Origin: Metaruminococcus_A sp900762715
GTDB taxonomy: Bacteria; Bacillota; Clostridia; Oscillospirales; Ruminococcaceae
Direction of reading: 5' to 3'
Length of the DNA: 13,700 bases
Assembly (NCBI GenBank): GCA_048204295.1
Contig: DBFBLF010000044.1
Location: 1 to 13,700, forward strand
The position numbers were made by a program, and so were the translations under genes. The notes below the pieces were generated by a model that did not search any database, was not told the DNA's origin, and saw nothing but the letters and a program-made list of their open reading frames with translations. Positions 12,833-13,700 of this stretch are shown in pieces (the stretch's first letter is position 1; the number at the start of each line of letters is the position of its first letter).

Positions 12833-13700
12833 ATGATTATCGAACCGAAAACCCGTGGATTTATTTGTACCACCGCCCATCCGGACGGATGTGCTGAAGC
12901 GGTGCGGGAACAAATTGATTACGTTAAAAGCCAGCCCAAAACCGAAGGGACAAAAAAGGCCCTGATTTTAGGAGCTTCTACCGGTTACGGCCTTGCTTCG
13001 CGCATTGCCGCCGCCTATTCCTGCGGCGCCGCTACCCTGGGGGTAATTTTTGACAAACCGGCTTCCGGCAGCCGTACCGCCTCCGCGGGCTGGTACAACA
13101 CCGCCGCCTTTGAGCGCTTTGCCGCTGCCGACGGCCTTTACGCGAAAACCCTTAACGGCGACGCCTTTTCCAAAGAGATGAAAGAACAGGTCGTGGAGCT
13201 GATTAAAAAGGACTTGGGTCAGGTGGACCTGGTTGTTTACAGCCTGGCCTCCCCCCGCCGCACCCTGGCCAACGGCACCACGGTTTCCTCTGTTTTGAAA
13301 ACGGTGGGTGCTCCCTACACAAACAAAACAATTGATTTAAAGACCAATAAAATTTCTGAAATTACCGTTGAACCTGCAACCGAACAGGAGATTGCCGATA
13401 CCGTCGCCGTCATGGGCGGCGAAGATTGGGAAGATTGGATTGCAGCTTTGAGCGGTGCGGGCGTTCTCGCTCCGGGAGCTGTCACCGTTGCTTATTCCTA
13501 TATTGGGCCGGAAGTCACCCACCCGATGTACCTCAACGGATCCATTGGCATGGCAAAAAAGCACTTGTTTGAAACCTCGCTTAGAATCGGTGAGATGTAT
13601 CCCGGCGTAAAAGCTTATATCTCAGTCAACAAGGCCCTTGTCACGCAGTCGAGCGCGGCGATTCCAATTGTTCCACTTTATATTTCAATCCTCTACAAAG
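12833..13700 (+). CDS. fabV: Trans-2-enoyl-CoA/enoyl-ACP reductase FabV (3' truncated by the window)
   Basis: The first 289 residues of a protein that is usually about 400 aa; the frame is open at the window end, so truncation is due to the window. It reduces trans-2-enoyl thioesters with NADH, in fatty-acid synthesis or in making short-chain acyl-CoA. Features: MIIEPKTRGFICTTAHP at the start, the FabV-type nucleotide loop LGASTGYGLA (46-55), VIFDKPASGSRTASAGWYN, VVYSLASPRR, and the catalytic Y-x8-K with Y233 and K242 in PMYLNGSIGMAKK, the spacing that defines FabV rather than FabI. GGAGG lies seven bases before ATG 12833. It probably shares the yfbR transcript. Whether it serves membrane lipid synthesis or fermentation cannot be told here. 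Confidence 0.95.
   Translation, partial: MIIEPKTRGFICTTAHPDGCAEAVREQIDYVKSQPKTEGTKKALILGASTGYGLASRIAAAYSCGAATLGVIFDKPASGSRTASAGWYNTAAFERFAAADGLYAKTLNGDAFSKEMKEQVVELIKKDLGQVDLVVYSLASPRRTLANGTTVSSVLKTVGAPYTNKTIDLKTNKISEITVEPATEQEIADTVAVMGGEDWEDWIAALSGAGVLAPGAVTVAYSYIGPEVTHPMYLNGSIGMAKKHLFETSLRIGEMYPGVKAYISVNKALVTQSSAAIPIVPLYISILYK

Overview
The window reads as chromosomal DNA from a mid-GC Gram-positive anaerobe, most likely a member of class Clostridia (Oscillospirales-like). This is inferred from strong AAGGAGG-type ribosome binding sites at nearly every gene, sigma-A-like promoters with extended -10 boxes, frequent GTG/TTG starts, and the families present (FabV, MetY, YfhO, NERD, FGly-type sulfatase). 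No rRNA, tRNA, CRISPR array, transposase or phage gene was found.

Layout. Bases 1-3056 (+) hold an apparent operon: a membrane-anchored NERD-domain protein, a class I/II PLP aminotransferase and trpS. After a structured 270-bp gap comes metY (3327-4601, +), which ends at a strong bidirectional terminator. From 4734 to 11691 everything is on the minus strand. In transcription order (right to left) it runs: YfhO-family membrane glycosyltransferase, polyprenyl glycosylphosphotransferase, cytoplasmic sulfatase, a 27-codon leader ORF overlapping a FUSC/ArAE-type membrane protein, a Cys/Arg-rich small protein with a hairpin-studded 3' region, and a ribbon-helix-helix DNA-binding protein. From 11767 to 12165 there is no gene, only repeats: a 74-bp tandem repeat with hairpins, then the second copy of a ~74-bp element whose first copy lies at 12-85. 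The right end (+) has a yfbR-type 5'-deoxynucleotidase and the first 289 codons of fabV, which runs off the edge.

Functionally, the left block is amino-acid metabolism and tRNA charging. The YfhO and sugar-transferase pair points to cell-surface glycan assembly on undecaprenyl phosphate. The sulfatase and FUSC genes may form one unit, and yfbR-fabV form another. The least explained material is the Cys/Arg-rich protein with its structured 3' region, the RHH gene with an AT-rich operator-like site, the leader ORF before the FUSC gene, and the two intergenic repeat families, both of which show compensatory changes in hairpin stems. No complete new multi-gene system could be demonstrated from this sequence alone.
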